Of a stretch of 64,000 bases of DNA, positions 21,299 through 29,068 are shown one piece after another. The notes beneath the pieces were generated by a model. The model made no database searches, was not told the DNA's origin, and saw only the letters and a program-made list of their open reading frames with translations. Made by a program: the position numbers and the translations under genes. The DNA is from Pantoea latae (lineage in GTDB: Bacteria > Pseudomonadota > Gammaproteobacteria > Enterobacterales > Enterobacteriaceae). Location: assembly GCF_002077695.1 (NCBI RefSeq), contig NZ_MWUE01000008.1, forward strand, positions 1-64,000, written 5' to 3'. How positions within the stretch are numbered: the first letter of the stretch is position 1; each line of letters opens with the position of its first letter.

Positions 21299-21332
21299 CA
21301 GTCTGGTGCCGCTCCGGGGCGGCACCAGACTG
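21299..21332. repeat. perfect 14-bp hairpin upstream of the chaA 3' end
   Basis: CAGTCTGGTGCCGC (21299-21312), six-base loop, and GCGGCACCAGACTG (21319-21332) form an uninterrupted 14-bp stem. There is no T run on either side, so it is not a typical terminator, although it lies 43 bases beyond the chaA stop codon and may stabilise or end that transcript. Confidence 0.6.
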
Positions 21333-21374
21333 CGTTATCACCTCATGTCTGGTCGCTCTTTTTTCGCCTGCCGT

Positions 21375-22466
21375 TTACAGCATGATAGTCATCAGATAGC
21401 CAGCAAAAATCGCCAGGTGCGCCGCGCCGTTCAGCACATTGGTGCGCCCGGTGGAAAACGAGATATGACACAGGATCAGCGCCGCCGACATCATTACCAT
21501 CTGCGGCGGCTCCAGGCCAAACACCAGCTGCTGGCCGGTTAGAGTGGCGATAATGGTCACCGCCGGCACGGTCAGCGAGATGGTCGCCAGCACCGAGCCG
21601 AAAAACAGGTTCATGGCGCGCTGCACCTGATTCATCAGCACCGCCTTTAGCGCACCCAGGCCTTCCGGCGACAGGATCAGCAGCGCCACCAGGAAGCCGG
21701 TGAACTGCGCGGGCGCATTAAACTCCGACAGCAGATGCTCCAGCGTGTTGGCGTTCATCTTGGTAACGCTGATCACCGCGATCAGATGCACGATCAGCCA
21801 GACGGTGTGCCAGACGCTGCTGTGCGCCGACGGCTTGCCGTGATGCGGATCGCCGTCGTCGCTGTCATCCTCGTGCTCGTAAACAAACAGGCTCTGGTGC
21901 GTGCGGGTCTGGATCAGCAGGAAAACGCCATACATCGCCGCGGAAATGGCGGCAATCAGCAGCGCCTGGGTGGTGGTGAAGTTGCCGCCCGGCAGCGCGT
22001 TGGGGAACACCAGCACCAGGATCGCCAGCGGAAAGATGGCGATCAGATACTGCTTAACCCCGGCCAGATTCACATACTGGGTGGCGAACTTGCGCCCGCC
22101 CAGCAGCAGAGAGAAGCCTACCAGGCCGCCGGTGACGATCATGATAATAGAGTAGAGGGTGTCGCGCATCAGCGCGGGGGCCGCGTCGCCGGTCGCCATC
22201 AGCGCAGAGATCAAACTGACCTCCAGAATCACCACCGACAGGCTAAGGATCAGCGAGCCGTAGGGTTCGCCCAGACGATGCGCCAGCACGTCGGCATGAC
22301 GCACCACGCTAAAGGCGCTGCTGAGGATCGCCACCAGCGCCAGCAGGTTGATGCCGATCACCAGCGGCAGGCTGGTCTCGCCGCCAAAGAAAAACAGCAC
22401 GCCCAGCGCGGCGAGAGGCAGTATCAGCGAGAACTCTTTGTGACGGGTTTTTTCATGTGTGGTCAT
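21375..22466 (-). CDS. chaA: Na+(K+/Ca2+)/H+ antiporter ChaA
   Basis: The 363-residue CaCA-superfamily exchanger has about ten to eleven hydrophobic helices in two repeats, with alpha-repeat signatures such as LSVVILEVSLI and LSPEGLGALKAVLMNQVQRA. Between them lies the acidic/His loop YEHEDDSDDGDPHHGK, typical of ChaA. In E. coli it exports Na+, K+ and Ca2+ at alkaline pH or high salt. It is divergent from chaB, with 370 bases between them. Confidence 0.95.
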   Translation of the reverse strand: MTTHEKTRHKEFSLILPLAALGVLFFFGGETSLPLVIGINLLALVAILSSAFSVVRHADVLAHRLGEPYGSLILSLSVVILEVSLISALMATGDAAPALMRDTLYSIIMIVTGGLVGFSLLLGGRKFATQYVNLAGVKQYLIAIFPLAILVLVFPNALPGGNFTTTQALLIAAISAAMYGVFLLIQTRTHQSLFVYEHEDDSDDGDPHHGKPSAHSSVWHTVWLIVHLIAVISVTKMNANTLEHLLSEFNAPAQFTGFLVALLILSPEGLGALKAVLMNQVQRAMNLFFGSVLATISLTVPAVTIIATLTGQQLVFGLEPPQMVMMSAALILCHISFSTGRTNVLNGAAHLAIFAGYLMTIML

Positions 22467-22836
22467 TCACCATCCTCTTGGGAAAAATATCGGCGAAACC
22501 CAAACGGGGCTTCACAAAAGAGTAGAACTTTTATTGCGTTAAAGAGTGTAACTTTTCGCCGCTGCCGGCGTGGAAAATTTACCGCTTTTTACTTTTAGCC
22601 CAAAAAAGTTCGACTATCTTGAAAAAGGCGATAAAGCGAAATTAAAGCCAGCTATTCAGCCTGTTAATTTTTACATTTATCTTTTTTTAACGTGGTCAGA
22701 AGCGATAAAAAAGGGTGGTTAAGATCATTTTTGGCGGCCTTTATCTCTGTTTTGTCTTCAGAGGCGAGGAAAAGGCAGGTGGAAATTCTGTCTCCTTGCG
22801 CCAGGCTTAAGCCAGGCCCACAATGGAGAAAATAGC
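22467..22836. other. chaA-chaB divergent intergenic region with a direct repeat
   Basis: AT-rich, about 370 bases, containing promoters for both directions. Near chaA an imperfect 16-base direct repeat, AAAGAGTRKAACTTTT, occurs at 22517-22532 and 22541-22556 (14 of 16 identical, 24 bases apart). It may be a tandem regulator site. Confidence 0.45.
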
Positions 22837-23067
22837 ATGCCCTATAAAAACCGCGACGCGCTGCCGGACAATGTGAAACATGTGCTGCCGCCGCACGCGC
22901 AGGATATCTACCAAAAGGCCTTTAACAGCGCCTGGGATCAGTACAAAGATAAAGATGAGCGCCGCGGCGACGAGTCGCAGGAAGAGGTGGCGCACAAGGT
23001 CGCCTGGGCGGCGGTGAAAAAAGAGTATGAAAAGGGTGACGACGACAAATGGCATCCTAAAAAATAA
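22837..23067 (+). CDS. chaB: ChaB, putative cation transport regulator
   Basis: A 76-residue soluble, highly charged protein nearly the same as E. coli ChaB: MPYKNRDALPDNVKHVLPPHAQ start, helical core with HKVAWAAVKKEYEKG, Lys-rich end. ChaB was proposed to regulate ChaA, but its mechanism is not established. TGGAGA precedes the ATG. Confidence 0.95.
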   Translation: MPYKNRDALPDNVKHVLPPHAQDIYQKAFNSAWDQYKDKDERRGDESQEEVAHKVAWAAVKKEYEKGDDDKWHPKK

Positions 23068-23080
23068 CCCGCCGCAGAGG

Positions 23081-23103
23081 AGGCCAGCCAGCCTGGCCTT
23101 TTT
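23081..23103 (+). terminator. terminator after chaB
   Basis: AGGCCAG, five-base loop, CTGGCCT then TTTT. It separates chaB from chaC. Confidence 0.85.
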
Positions 23104-23138
23104 CCTGGATTTTTTTAATTTCCCCTCCTGTCGCAGCC

Positions 23139-23167
23139 TTGAAAGCGCTGCGGAAAATGCATACTGT
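23139..23167 (+). promoter_or_regulatory. putative sigma-70 promoter of chaC
   Basis: TTGAAA (23139-23144) and TACTGT (23162-23167) are spaced by 17 bases. The predicted transcript has a leader of about 85 bases with a GACGT-TAATG-ACGTC inverted repeat directly before the Shine-Dalgarno sequence. Not tested. Confidence 0.45.
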
Positions 23168-23258
23168 CAGTGAATGCTGCGGCTCAAGTATGGTGCTCGC
23201 AAGCCGATTCTATAAAGGAGCCCGTCGGACAGGACGTTAATGACGTCAGGAGGTCGCA

Positions 23259-23936
23259 TTGTTAACCCGAGAATTTTTATTAAAAGCAGACTGCAAAACG
23301 TCATTCGGCGATATTGAGGAGTCCCTGCTCTGGAGCTGTGAGCAGCGCGCGGCGTCGCTGGCGGCGACGCTGGCCTGTCGTCCCGACCAGAGCCCGGTCT
23401 GGATTTTCGGCTATGGATCGCTGATGTGGAACCCCGTCTTCGAGGCGGACGAGGTCGCCTCCGGCACGCTGGAAGGGTGGCATCGCGCCTTCTGCCTGCG
23501 CCTGATCGCCGGACGCGGCACCTCATCCCATCCGGGCCGCATGCTGGCGCTAAAAGAGGGCGGCTCGACCAGCGGGCTGGCGTTTCGCCTGCCGGAGACG
23601 CGCCTGCATGAAGAGCTGGAGTTGCTGTGGAAGCGTGAGATGATCACCGGCTGCTATCTGCCCACCTGGTGCGCGCTAACGCTGGAGGATGGACGCAGCG
23701 TCACCGCGCTGGCCTTTATTATGGATCCGCGTCATCCGCTCTATGAGTCGGACTCTTGTCCTGAGGCGATCGCGCCCTTGATCGCGGCGGCCAGCGGCCC
23801 GCTGGGCAGCAACGCGCAGTATCTCTTTTCGCTGGAGCAGGAACTGGCGAAGCGCGGCATGGAAGAGGAAAACCTGAGTCGCCTGGCGCATCAGGTGCGC
23901 GCGCTGCAGGCGGGCGTGCGCTGCGCGCAGAGATAG
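23259..23936 (+). CDS. chaC: glutathione-specific gamma-glutamylcyclotransferase ChaC
   Basis: ChaC-family enzymes cleave glutathione to 5-oxoproline and Cys-Gly. The 225-residue protein carries WIFGYGSLMWNP near residues 45-56 (the substrate-binding YGSL motif), GWHRAFCLR and LWKREMITGCYLPTW. The start is TTG: it lies six bases after a full AGGAGG, and it gives the LTREFLLKADCKTSFG beginning that matches E. coli ChaC (ITRDFLMNADCKTAFG). The gene ends the segment that is collinear with E. coli; ychN is missing downstream. Confidence 0.92.
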   Translation: MLTREFLLKADCKTSFGDIEESLLWSCEQRAASLAATLACRPDQSPVWIFGYGSLMWNPVFEADEVASGTLEGWHRAFCLRLIAGRGTSSHPGRMLALKEGGSTSGLAFRLPETRLHEELELLWKREMITGCYLPTWCALTLEDGRSVTALAFIMDPRHPLYESDSCPEAIAPLIAAASGPLGSNAQYLFSLEQELAKRGMEEENLSRLAHQVRALQAGVRCAQR

Positions 23937-23941
23937 CGGCT

Positions 23942-23965
23942 CGCGGCGTGTGGATGCACGCCGCG
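23942..23965. terminator. GC-rich hairpin between chaC and the kinase gene
   Basis: CGCGGCGTG, six-base loop, CACGCCGCG: a perfect 9-bp stem between the two convergent stop codons. It has no T run, so its terminator role is only inferred from position. Confidence 0.4.
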
Positions 23966-23973
23966 ACAGCGCG

Positions 23974-25407
23974 CTAGTTGCCCGGATTCAGCAGCCAGGT
24001 GCCCGGCTTGTCAATCACCAGTGACTGCGCATGCATGCTGGTGCCCGAATGCACCTCGATACGATACTGGCCCGCCGCCAGGTTAAGCGCGGCAAACCCG
24101 TTGTTGCCGGTTTTCACCTCGACAGGCTGACCGTTCAGCACCACGTTGGCGCCGCGATCCAGCTTGAGGTAGACGGTTGCCAGCGCAGCCGGCGTGGTGA
24201 CCGGCGGCGATGCGGCCGCCGTTGGGGGGGGCGCGGCGCTTTCGGACGCGTCGCTCTGTGGCGTCGCCGCGTGTCGGTTGGTCAGCCAGGTCACCGTCAC
24301 CACGGCCAGCAGCGCCACCGCTGCCAGCGCCACCAGGCCCGGCGAGAGGCGACGCACGTTACGCGGCGTCACCGGCTCTACGCTGGCCGAGCCATGATTG
24401 ACCGCCATCACCACCGGTGCGGGCGCGACGATCTCCTCTTCTTCCACCACGGGCGCGGGCGGCGGCTCAGGCGGCGCCTGCAGGCGAGTCACCACCGCTT
24501 CCACATCGCTTACCGGCAGGTCGATCAGCGCCGCAAAGGCGTCAATCGACTGCGGCCGATCGGCGGGTTTCATCGCCAGCGCACAGTCCACCGCGTGCAG
24601 CAGCGGCAGCGAATAGCCCGGCGGTTGACGCTCCACCAGCGGCTGATAGTTGTCCTCGATGCAGCGCACCACACTCACCGGCGGCGGGTTGCTGGTGATC
24701 AGGCTGTGCAGCACCGCGCCGAGCGCATAGATATCGGTCCAGGGACCCTGTTCGTTTTCACCCTCTTCGCTGTACTGCTCAATCGGCGCGAAGCCCGGCT
24801 TCAGCATAATCTCGGTTTCATCCGACAGGTTGCCGATCTCTTTGCGCGCCGAGCCAAAGTCCAGCAGCACCGGCAGCTGGTTTTCCTGAATCTGAATATT
24901 ATCCAGCGAAATATCGCGATGCAGATAGCCCGCCTGATGAATGGTGTTGATGGCGCCAAACAGCGGCGGCAGCAGCCGACGGATCCAGGCTTCGTTCACC
25001 GATTCGGGGCTGGTCAGCTGCCACTCTTTCAGCGTCATGCCGCTGTAGTAGAGCGTGCCCATATAGGCGGTGCCGTTCTGTTCCCAGAAGCGCAGCACGT
25101 GCAGCAGGCCGGGATGGTTGAAACGCGCCAGCAGGCGCGCCTCCTGAATAAAGCTGGTCAGGCCGGCGGTAAACAGCCTTTGATAGCGTTCGCCGCGCAG
25201 CTCCAGCGACAGGTCTTCCGCACGCACCGCCAGCGACACCGGCATATACTCTTTGATAGCGATGGTGCGCTCGAGCTGATGATCCCAGGCGCGGTAAACG
25301 ATGCCAAAGCCGCCGCCGCCAATTACTTCCTTGATTTCAAACTCGTTAAAACGGTATCCCGCCGGAAGGGCGTTAGGCACCGCTTTTTGATTATCATTTG
25401 CCGACAT
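23974..25407 (-). CDS. type VI-associated Ser/Thr protein kinase with PEGA domain (PpkA-like)
   Basis: The 477-residue protein has a Hanks-type kinase domain (about 20-280): glycine loop IGGGGFGIVYRA, ATP-binding Lys in TIAIKEYMP, catalytic loop LHRDISLDN, and LDFGSARK. HRDISLDN lacks the Lys of canonical HRDLKPxN, a variant that occurs in bacterial relatives. A Pro/Glu-rich linker, one transmembrane helix (about 355-380) and a C-terminal PEGA-like periplasmic domain (LATVYLKLDRGANVVLNGQ, in part) follow. In type VI systems PpkA phosphorylates the FHA protein to activate assembly. Here FHA and PP2C genes are in the same operon. I chose ATG 25407 (MSANDNQ) with AGAGAG upstream over an ATG six codons earlier. 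Confidence 0.82.
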   Translation of the reverse strand: MSANDNQKAVPNALPAGYRFNEFEIKEVIGGGGFGIVYRAWDHQLERTIAIKEYMPVSLAVRAEDLSLELRGERYQRLFTAGLTSFIQEARLLARFNHPGLLHVLRFWEQNGTAYMGTLYYSGMTLKEWQLTSPESVNEAWIRRLLPPLFGAINTIHQAGYLHRDISLDNIQIQENQLPVLLDFGSARKEIGNLSDETEIMLKPGFAPIEQYSEEGENEQGPWTDIYALGAVLHSLITSNPPPVSVVRCIEDNYQPLVERQPPGYSLPLLHAVDCALAMKPADRPQSIDAFAALIDLPVSDVEAVVTRLQAPPEPPPAPVVEEEEIVAPAPVVMAVNHGSASVEPVTPRNVRRLSPGLVALAAVALLAVVTVTWLTNRHAATPQSDASESAAPPPTAAASPPVTTPAALATVYLKLDRGANVVLNGQPVEVKTGNNGFAALNLAAGQYRIEVHSGTSMHAQSLVIDKPGTWLLNPGN

Positions 25408-25451
25408 AGTGAACTCTCTGAACACCGCCTGGCGAGCAGGCTGCGCGGTAA

Positions 25452-26405
25452 TTAATTGATGTTACGCCACGCACCTATCGCCGGGTCAACCAAATCGGCG
25501 TGCAGGGTGTCGATCAGTAACACATTCACTTTTTGCTGTGGCATAAACTGCGGCCCCCAAAGACCGCGCAACGTTTCCACCCGCGATTTCACGGCGTCAG
25601 GATCCTGCTGCGCCATATTCTTGTCCATTTTCACCAGCAGCGTGCCGTTAAAGCGCCAGACGTGGCTGGCGGGGTCGAAAGGCAGCACCAGCCAGCTATC
25701 CGCCGCATCGGCGCGCGTCACGATCATGCGCTCTTTATTCACGGCCACGATTTCCAGCGAGTTGCCGGCGATCGCCAGACTGGCGATCGGATAGCCCTGA
25801 TAGAAGGTGACCGGCAGAGCGCCTGTTTTGCCCTTGTCCGCCACGGTGATCTCGCTTTTGCCCTCCAGCCAGCCGTCGTGCGGGCACTGACTTTTCGCGC
25901 CGTCGGGAATAAACAGCGACTGGCCGTCGGCGTCCCACGCCGTGCGGAAGCGGCAGCCGCCCGGCAGGTCGAAGTGCTGCAGCGGCGCGCTGTTCGCCGG
26001 GCGCGACAGATCGAGCGGCGCGGCGTTGGTCGCGCTGGCGCTGGCGGTGGCGTCGGCCATCACGATTGGCCGCCAGTTTTGCAGTTTGCTGGCGCTGCCG
26101 CTGGCCAGCACGCTGCCCTCTTTATTGGTCATCTGCCAGGGCAGCACGTCCAGCGTGCCGCACTGGTTGGCCAGCAGGGTGCCGACGCGCGGCAAAAAGG
26201 TGGTCAGCACGGCGGAATCGGTGCTTTTGCCGGAGACGATGCGCAGCGGCAGCGTCTCTTTACACCAGTCGTCGGGCGCTTTGCTTTTAACGTCGTCGAT
26301 AAAAACTTCCAGCGCCAGGCTGGGCGAATAGACCACGCGATAATTTTCGGCCTGCGCGCTAAAGGCGATCAGCAACGTCGCAATGCCGGACAACCACAAT
26401 TTCAT
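25452..26405 (-). CDS. unknown exported protein of the type VI-like cluster
   Basis: I do not recognise this 317-residue protein. It has a Sec signal peptide (MKLWLSGIATLLIAFSAQA, cleaved before ENYRV) and a soluble, beta-rich mature part with about five Cys residues (DDWCKE, ANQCGT, GGCRF, SQCPHDG among them), suggesting disulphides in the periplasm. A Thr/Ala/Ser-rich linker lies near residues 118-135. It sits between the phosphatase and the kinase (14 and 44 bases away). It may act as a periplasmic partner of the kinase's PEGA domain, for example in signal sensing; that is a guess from position. Confidence 0.6.
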   Translation of the reverse strand: MKLWLSGIATLLIAFSAQAENYRVVYSPSLALEVFIDDVKSKAPDDWCKETLPLRIVSGKSTDSAVLTTFLPRVGTLLANQCGTLDVLPWQMTNKEGSVLASGSASKLQNWRPIVMADATASASATNAAPLDLSRPANSAPLQHFDLPGGCRFRTAWDADGQSLFIPDGAKSQCPHDGWLEGKSEITVADKGKTGALPVTFYQGYPIASLAIAGNSLEIVAVNKERMIVTRADAADSWLVLPFDPASHVWRFNGTLLVKMDKNMAQQDPDAVKSRVETLRGLWGPQFMPQQKVNVLLIDTLHADLVDPAIGAWRNIN

Positions 26406-26419
26406 AAGGATCCTTGGTA

Positions 26420-27196
26420 TCAGTAGCGAGGCGGCAAAAAGCGCGCCGAATCCGCCGCGGAATAGAGCAGTGTGGCGTCCTGAGGTTCGCCGATCCAGAC
26501 CGAGAGCGCGCTGAGATTATCTTTCTTCACGCTGCGGCTGACCGCTTTTTCCATCAGCGCCAGCCACTCTTCGCAGGCGTTGACCATACGCAGCGCCTGC
26601 TCCATCTCTTTCGTCGTCAGGTTAAGCCAGAACCCGTCGGTGCAGACCAGAAAGGCGTCGCCATCTTCCAGCGCCAGTTCGGCGGAGAAGGTCACCGGAC
26701 GTGCCGGGTCCGCGCCGAGCGCATTATAGAGTAAATTACTGTTAATGCCGGTATTTTCATAGCCCGCATCTTTTAACTGCTGCGCCAGGCTGTGATCGCG
26801 CGTGACGTCGAACAGGGTGCCGTGGCGAAAATGGTAAACCCGGCTGTCGCCGGCGTGCGCCCACCAGGCGCGCTGCTGCTGGCGATCGATAAACAGCGCG
26901 GCCAGCGTGGTGCTCATGCGCGACGCGTGCGCGTTGCGCGCCTGCTCTTCGCGCAGCGCCTCGCGGCAGCGCTCAATCGCCGCGTGGGTGTTCTCCGGCG
27001 TCAGGCGGGGCTGCTCGTGCAGTTCGGCCAGCAGGGTGTCGCGCACCAGCTGCGCGGCGCGATCGCCGCCGGGCAGGCCCGCCACGCCGTCGCACACCAC
27101 AAAACAGGCTTTATCCTCGTTGATCTCCGCGCCGGTGCGGTCCTGGTTCTCATCGCGCAGTCCCTGCTGGCAGCGACTGGCAAATACAATCTTCAT
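26420..27196 (-). CDS. pppA: PP2C-family protein phosphatase (PppA-like)
   Basis: The 258-residue cytosolic phosphatase has the PP2C metal-binding motifs: NQDRTGAE near residue 17, VVCDGVAGLPGGDRAA near 34-49, LVCTDGFW and KKDNLSALSV near the C-terminus. In type VI systems PppA dephosphorylates the FHA protein and opposes PpkA. Its ATG overlaps the stop of the FHA gene by four bases, so enzyme and presumed substrate are translationally coupled. Confidence 0.87.
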   Translation of the reverse strand: MKIVFASRCQQGLRDENQDRTGAEINEDKACFVVCDGVAGLPGGDRAAQLVRDTLLAELHEQPRLTPENTHAAIERCREALREEQARNAHASRMSTTLAALFIDRQQQRAWWAHAGDSRVYHFRHGTLFDVTRDHSLAQQLKDAGYENTGINSNLLYNALGADPARPVTFSAELALEDGDAFLVCTDGFWLNLTTKEMEQALRMVNACEEWLALMEKAVSRSVKKDNLSALSVWIGEPQDATLLYSAADSARFLPPRY

Positions 27197-28320
27197 GCTT
27201 CATCCGTCCGGGTCTGCGAATCTTTATACTGGTTAACCTCCACGTCGTAGGCGTGCAGGAAGGCTTCGCCGAACAGGGTGTGGAAATCGTCTTCAATTTC
27301 GCCGGCGGTGCGCTGATAGTTACGCATAAAGTAGTCCCAGAGCGCGGCTTTTCGCGCCGTCGAAAAGGGGAGTTTCGGCAGCACGCCTTCGCTGCGCGCC
27401 TGCTCTTCCAGACGCTGCGGATTAAACGACTGCAGCATGGCGGCAATAATGGCGCGGATGCCGGCGATCATGCCGAGCTGGTGCGCCTGTAAATCGACTA
27501 ACGCGTCGCGCACCGCCTGTTCCGGCGGCATAAAGCCTGGCATCTGGCTCTGGTACATCTGCATCAGCACGGTTTTGCCGGAGGGCAGGATTTTAAACGG
27601 GTTGTTCGCCTCGTTGAGGATCATCGTCATATCCGCTTTCACGCCGCGCTTGAGGATCTGACGCGACGACAGCAGCGCCACCGTGCCCTGGGAAAAGAGG
27701 CTCAGCATCCGGCCGGTAACGCGCATCTGCTCTTCATCGACCGGGGTCGCATGGCCGTTATTCAGACCCATGCCCTCCAGCAGCGCGGCAATCAGCTTCT
27801 CCTGATCCGGCAGCGCGGCCTCCGTCAGGCGGCGCGACTCGCTTTGCTGCGGATCGATAGCCAGCCGCGCGTCGCTGTGGCGCGCCGCCGTCGGCATGGC
27901 CGCGGCAACGTTCTCCGCCGGCTCCACCGCGAACAGGCCGAGCGGATCCGCTTCCTGCTGCGTCTCGTCGACGAACAGCGCCAGCGGATCGTCTTTGGCC
28001 GCCGCGGCGCGCGCAGGATCCTGCACCGCCAGCTGATAGTCGCCGATTTGCAGCGCGTCGCCGTGGCGCAGCTGCACCTGCGCGCCCCGACCCAGCGCGA
28101 CGCCGTTGTGCACCACCGAGGTCACGCTGCCCTGGTTGGTCAGGCGGCAGTCGCCGTCGGCGGAAAGGTGCACCAGCGCCTGCAGACGCGAAATGGCGCG
28201 CGATTCATCCGGCAATACCAGATCGTTATCCTGGCTACGGCCGATGGTGCCGCCGGGCGGCTGAAACGCCACGGTGGCTACCGGAACATCCGTATTGCAC
28301 TGCACAATGGTAAATTGCAT
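27193..28320 (-). CDS. tagH: FHA-domain type VI protein (Fha/TagH)
   Basis: The N-terminal 100 residues form a forkhead-associated domain: GGTIGRSQDNDLVLPD, SRLQALVHL and the LRHGDALQIGDYQLAV end. A linker of about 100 residues leads to a C-terminal helical domain (about 185-370) typical of type VI Fha/ImpI proteins (KILPSGKTVLMQMY, PGFMPPEQAVRDALVDLQAHQLGM, in parts). Fha binds phosphothreonine, either its own or that of partners, and recruits TssL/TssM-linked assembly when phosphorylated by PpkA. 375 residues is within the family range. Confidence 0.88.
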   Translation of the reverse strand: MQFTIVQCNTDVPVATVAFQPPGGTIGRSQDNDLVLPDESRAISRLQALVHLSADGDCRLTNQGSVTSVVHNGVALGRGAQVQLRHGDALQIGDYQLAVQDPARAAAAKDDPLALFVDETQQEADPLGLFAVEPAENVAAAMPTAARHSDARLAIDPQQSESRRLTEAALPDQEKLIAALLEGMGLNNGHATPVDEEQMRVTGRMLSLFSQGTVALLSSRQILKRGVKADMTMILNEANNPFKILPSGKTVLMQMYQSQMPGFMPPEQAVRDALVDLQAHQLGMIAGIRAIIAAMLQSFNPQRLEEQARSEGVLPKLPFSTARKAALWDYFMRNYQRTAGEIEDDFHTLFGEAFLHAYDVEVNQYKDSQTRTDEA

Positions 28321-28356
28321 GGGTCATCCCGTGTCTGATGGGCAAACGCAACGCCG

Positions 28357-29055
28357 CTATTCGAACATTGGCGGATAGAGGCCGTTACGTCCCGGCTGAG
28401 TGCCTGCCGCCGGGTTAAAAAGTAATGAAAACAGTTGCGCCGTCAGGTTGCCGCTGTGCTTATGGGTCGCATGGGCGAAGCCGTCGCAGCGGTTGGTCCA
28501 CCAGTAGCTGATGTGCTGCTGGGGATCGAAACGGTCCGCTACCTCACGCCAGCTCAGGGTGCAGGGCAGATCGCCGAAGCCGATCACCTCCATAATGTCG
28601 GAGCGCTGATTCTCCGGCACCATCAGCGGCGGCAGCGCCTGGATCTGCTGCTCCAGCTGCGCGGCGCTGCTCTGCACCTGCACCGCCTGGTAGAGCGCGG
28701 CGCCTAAATCCTGAAACCAGTCGCCGGAGATCGCCAGCTGCGCCGGATGCCACTGGCTGAGCGGGAAGGTGCGCAGCGCCAGCAGCGGCCAGGCGCGGCC
28801 GACGCGATCGCACGAGGGCATCAGACAGCCCATCTGCACCTGCTGCACGCCCGGCGTAACCGGCAACACAAAATTCCACACCGGCGCCTGCAGAAACCAG
28901 CTGGTCGCCGCCTGTTCCTGACTGTGCCAGTGCATCAGACCTTGCTGAAACCAGTGGGTCCAGGGCGCGATATGTTTTTCGCTCAACCGGTGGCGTAAAA
29001 AATCGCCGGTTGAGGGCAGCTTCCCGTACCAGCCGGGCGCGACGATCGCAGCCAT
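28357..29055 (-). CDS. tagF: type VI accessory protein TagF
   Basis: The 232-residue protein starts APGWYGKLPSTGDFLRHRL, the TagF (DUF2094) signature, and continues with VGRAWPLL and QHISYWWTN. TagF represses type VI assembly post-translationally in Pseudomonas by binding Fha. I prefer the ATG at 29055, spaced well from GAGGTG, to the GTG two codons upstream. It begins 14 bases after the short tssM, on the same strand. Confidence 0.86.
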   Translation of the reverse strand: MAAIVAPGWYGKLPSTGDFLRHRLSEKHIAPWTHWFQQGLMHWHSQEQAATSWFLQAPVWNFVLPVTPGVQQVQMGCLMPSCDRVGRAWPLLALRTFPLSQWHPAQLAISGDWFQDLGAALYQAVQVQSSAAQLEQQIQALPPLMVPENQRSDIMEVIGFGDLPCTLSWREVADRFDPQQHISYWWTNRCDGFAHATHKHSGNLTAQLFSLLFNPAAGTQPGRNGLYPPMFE

Positions 29056-29068
29056 ACTCACCTCATCA

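Larger units (their letters stand above)
20991..21374. other. non-coding, GC-rich structured gap between kdsA and chaA
   Basis: About 380 bases hold several overlapping open frames on both strands, as GC-rich non-coding DNA does. None has a ribosome site or recognisable product. The stretch is dominated by the inverted repeat and hairpin listed separately. In E. coli K-12 the same slot holds the ldr/rdl toxin-antitoxin repeats, but nothing here looks like Ldr peptides. Confidence 0.6.

Noticed and set aside
20938-21385. Several overlapping frames on both strands between kdsA and chaA
   Set aside because: Arg/Ala/Pro-rich translations typical of GC-rich non-coding DNA; they run through the inverted repeat, and no start has a ribosome site.
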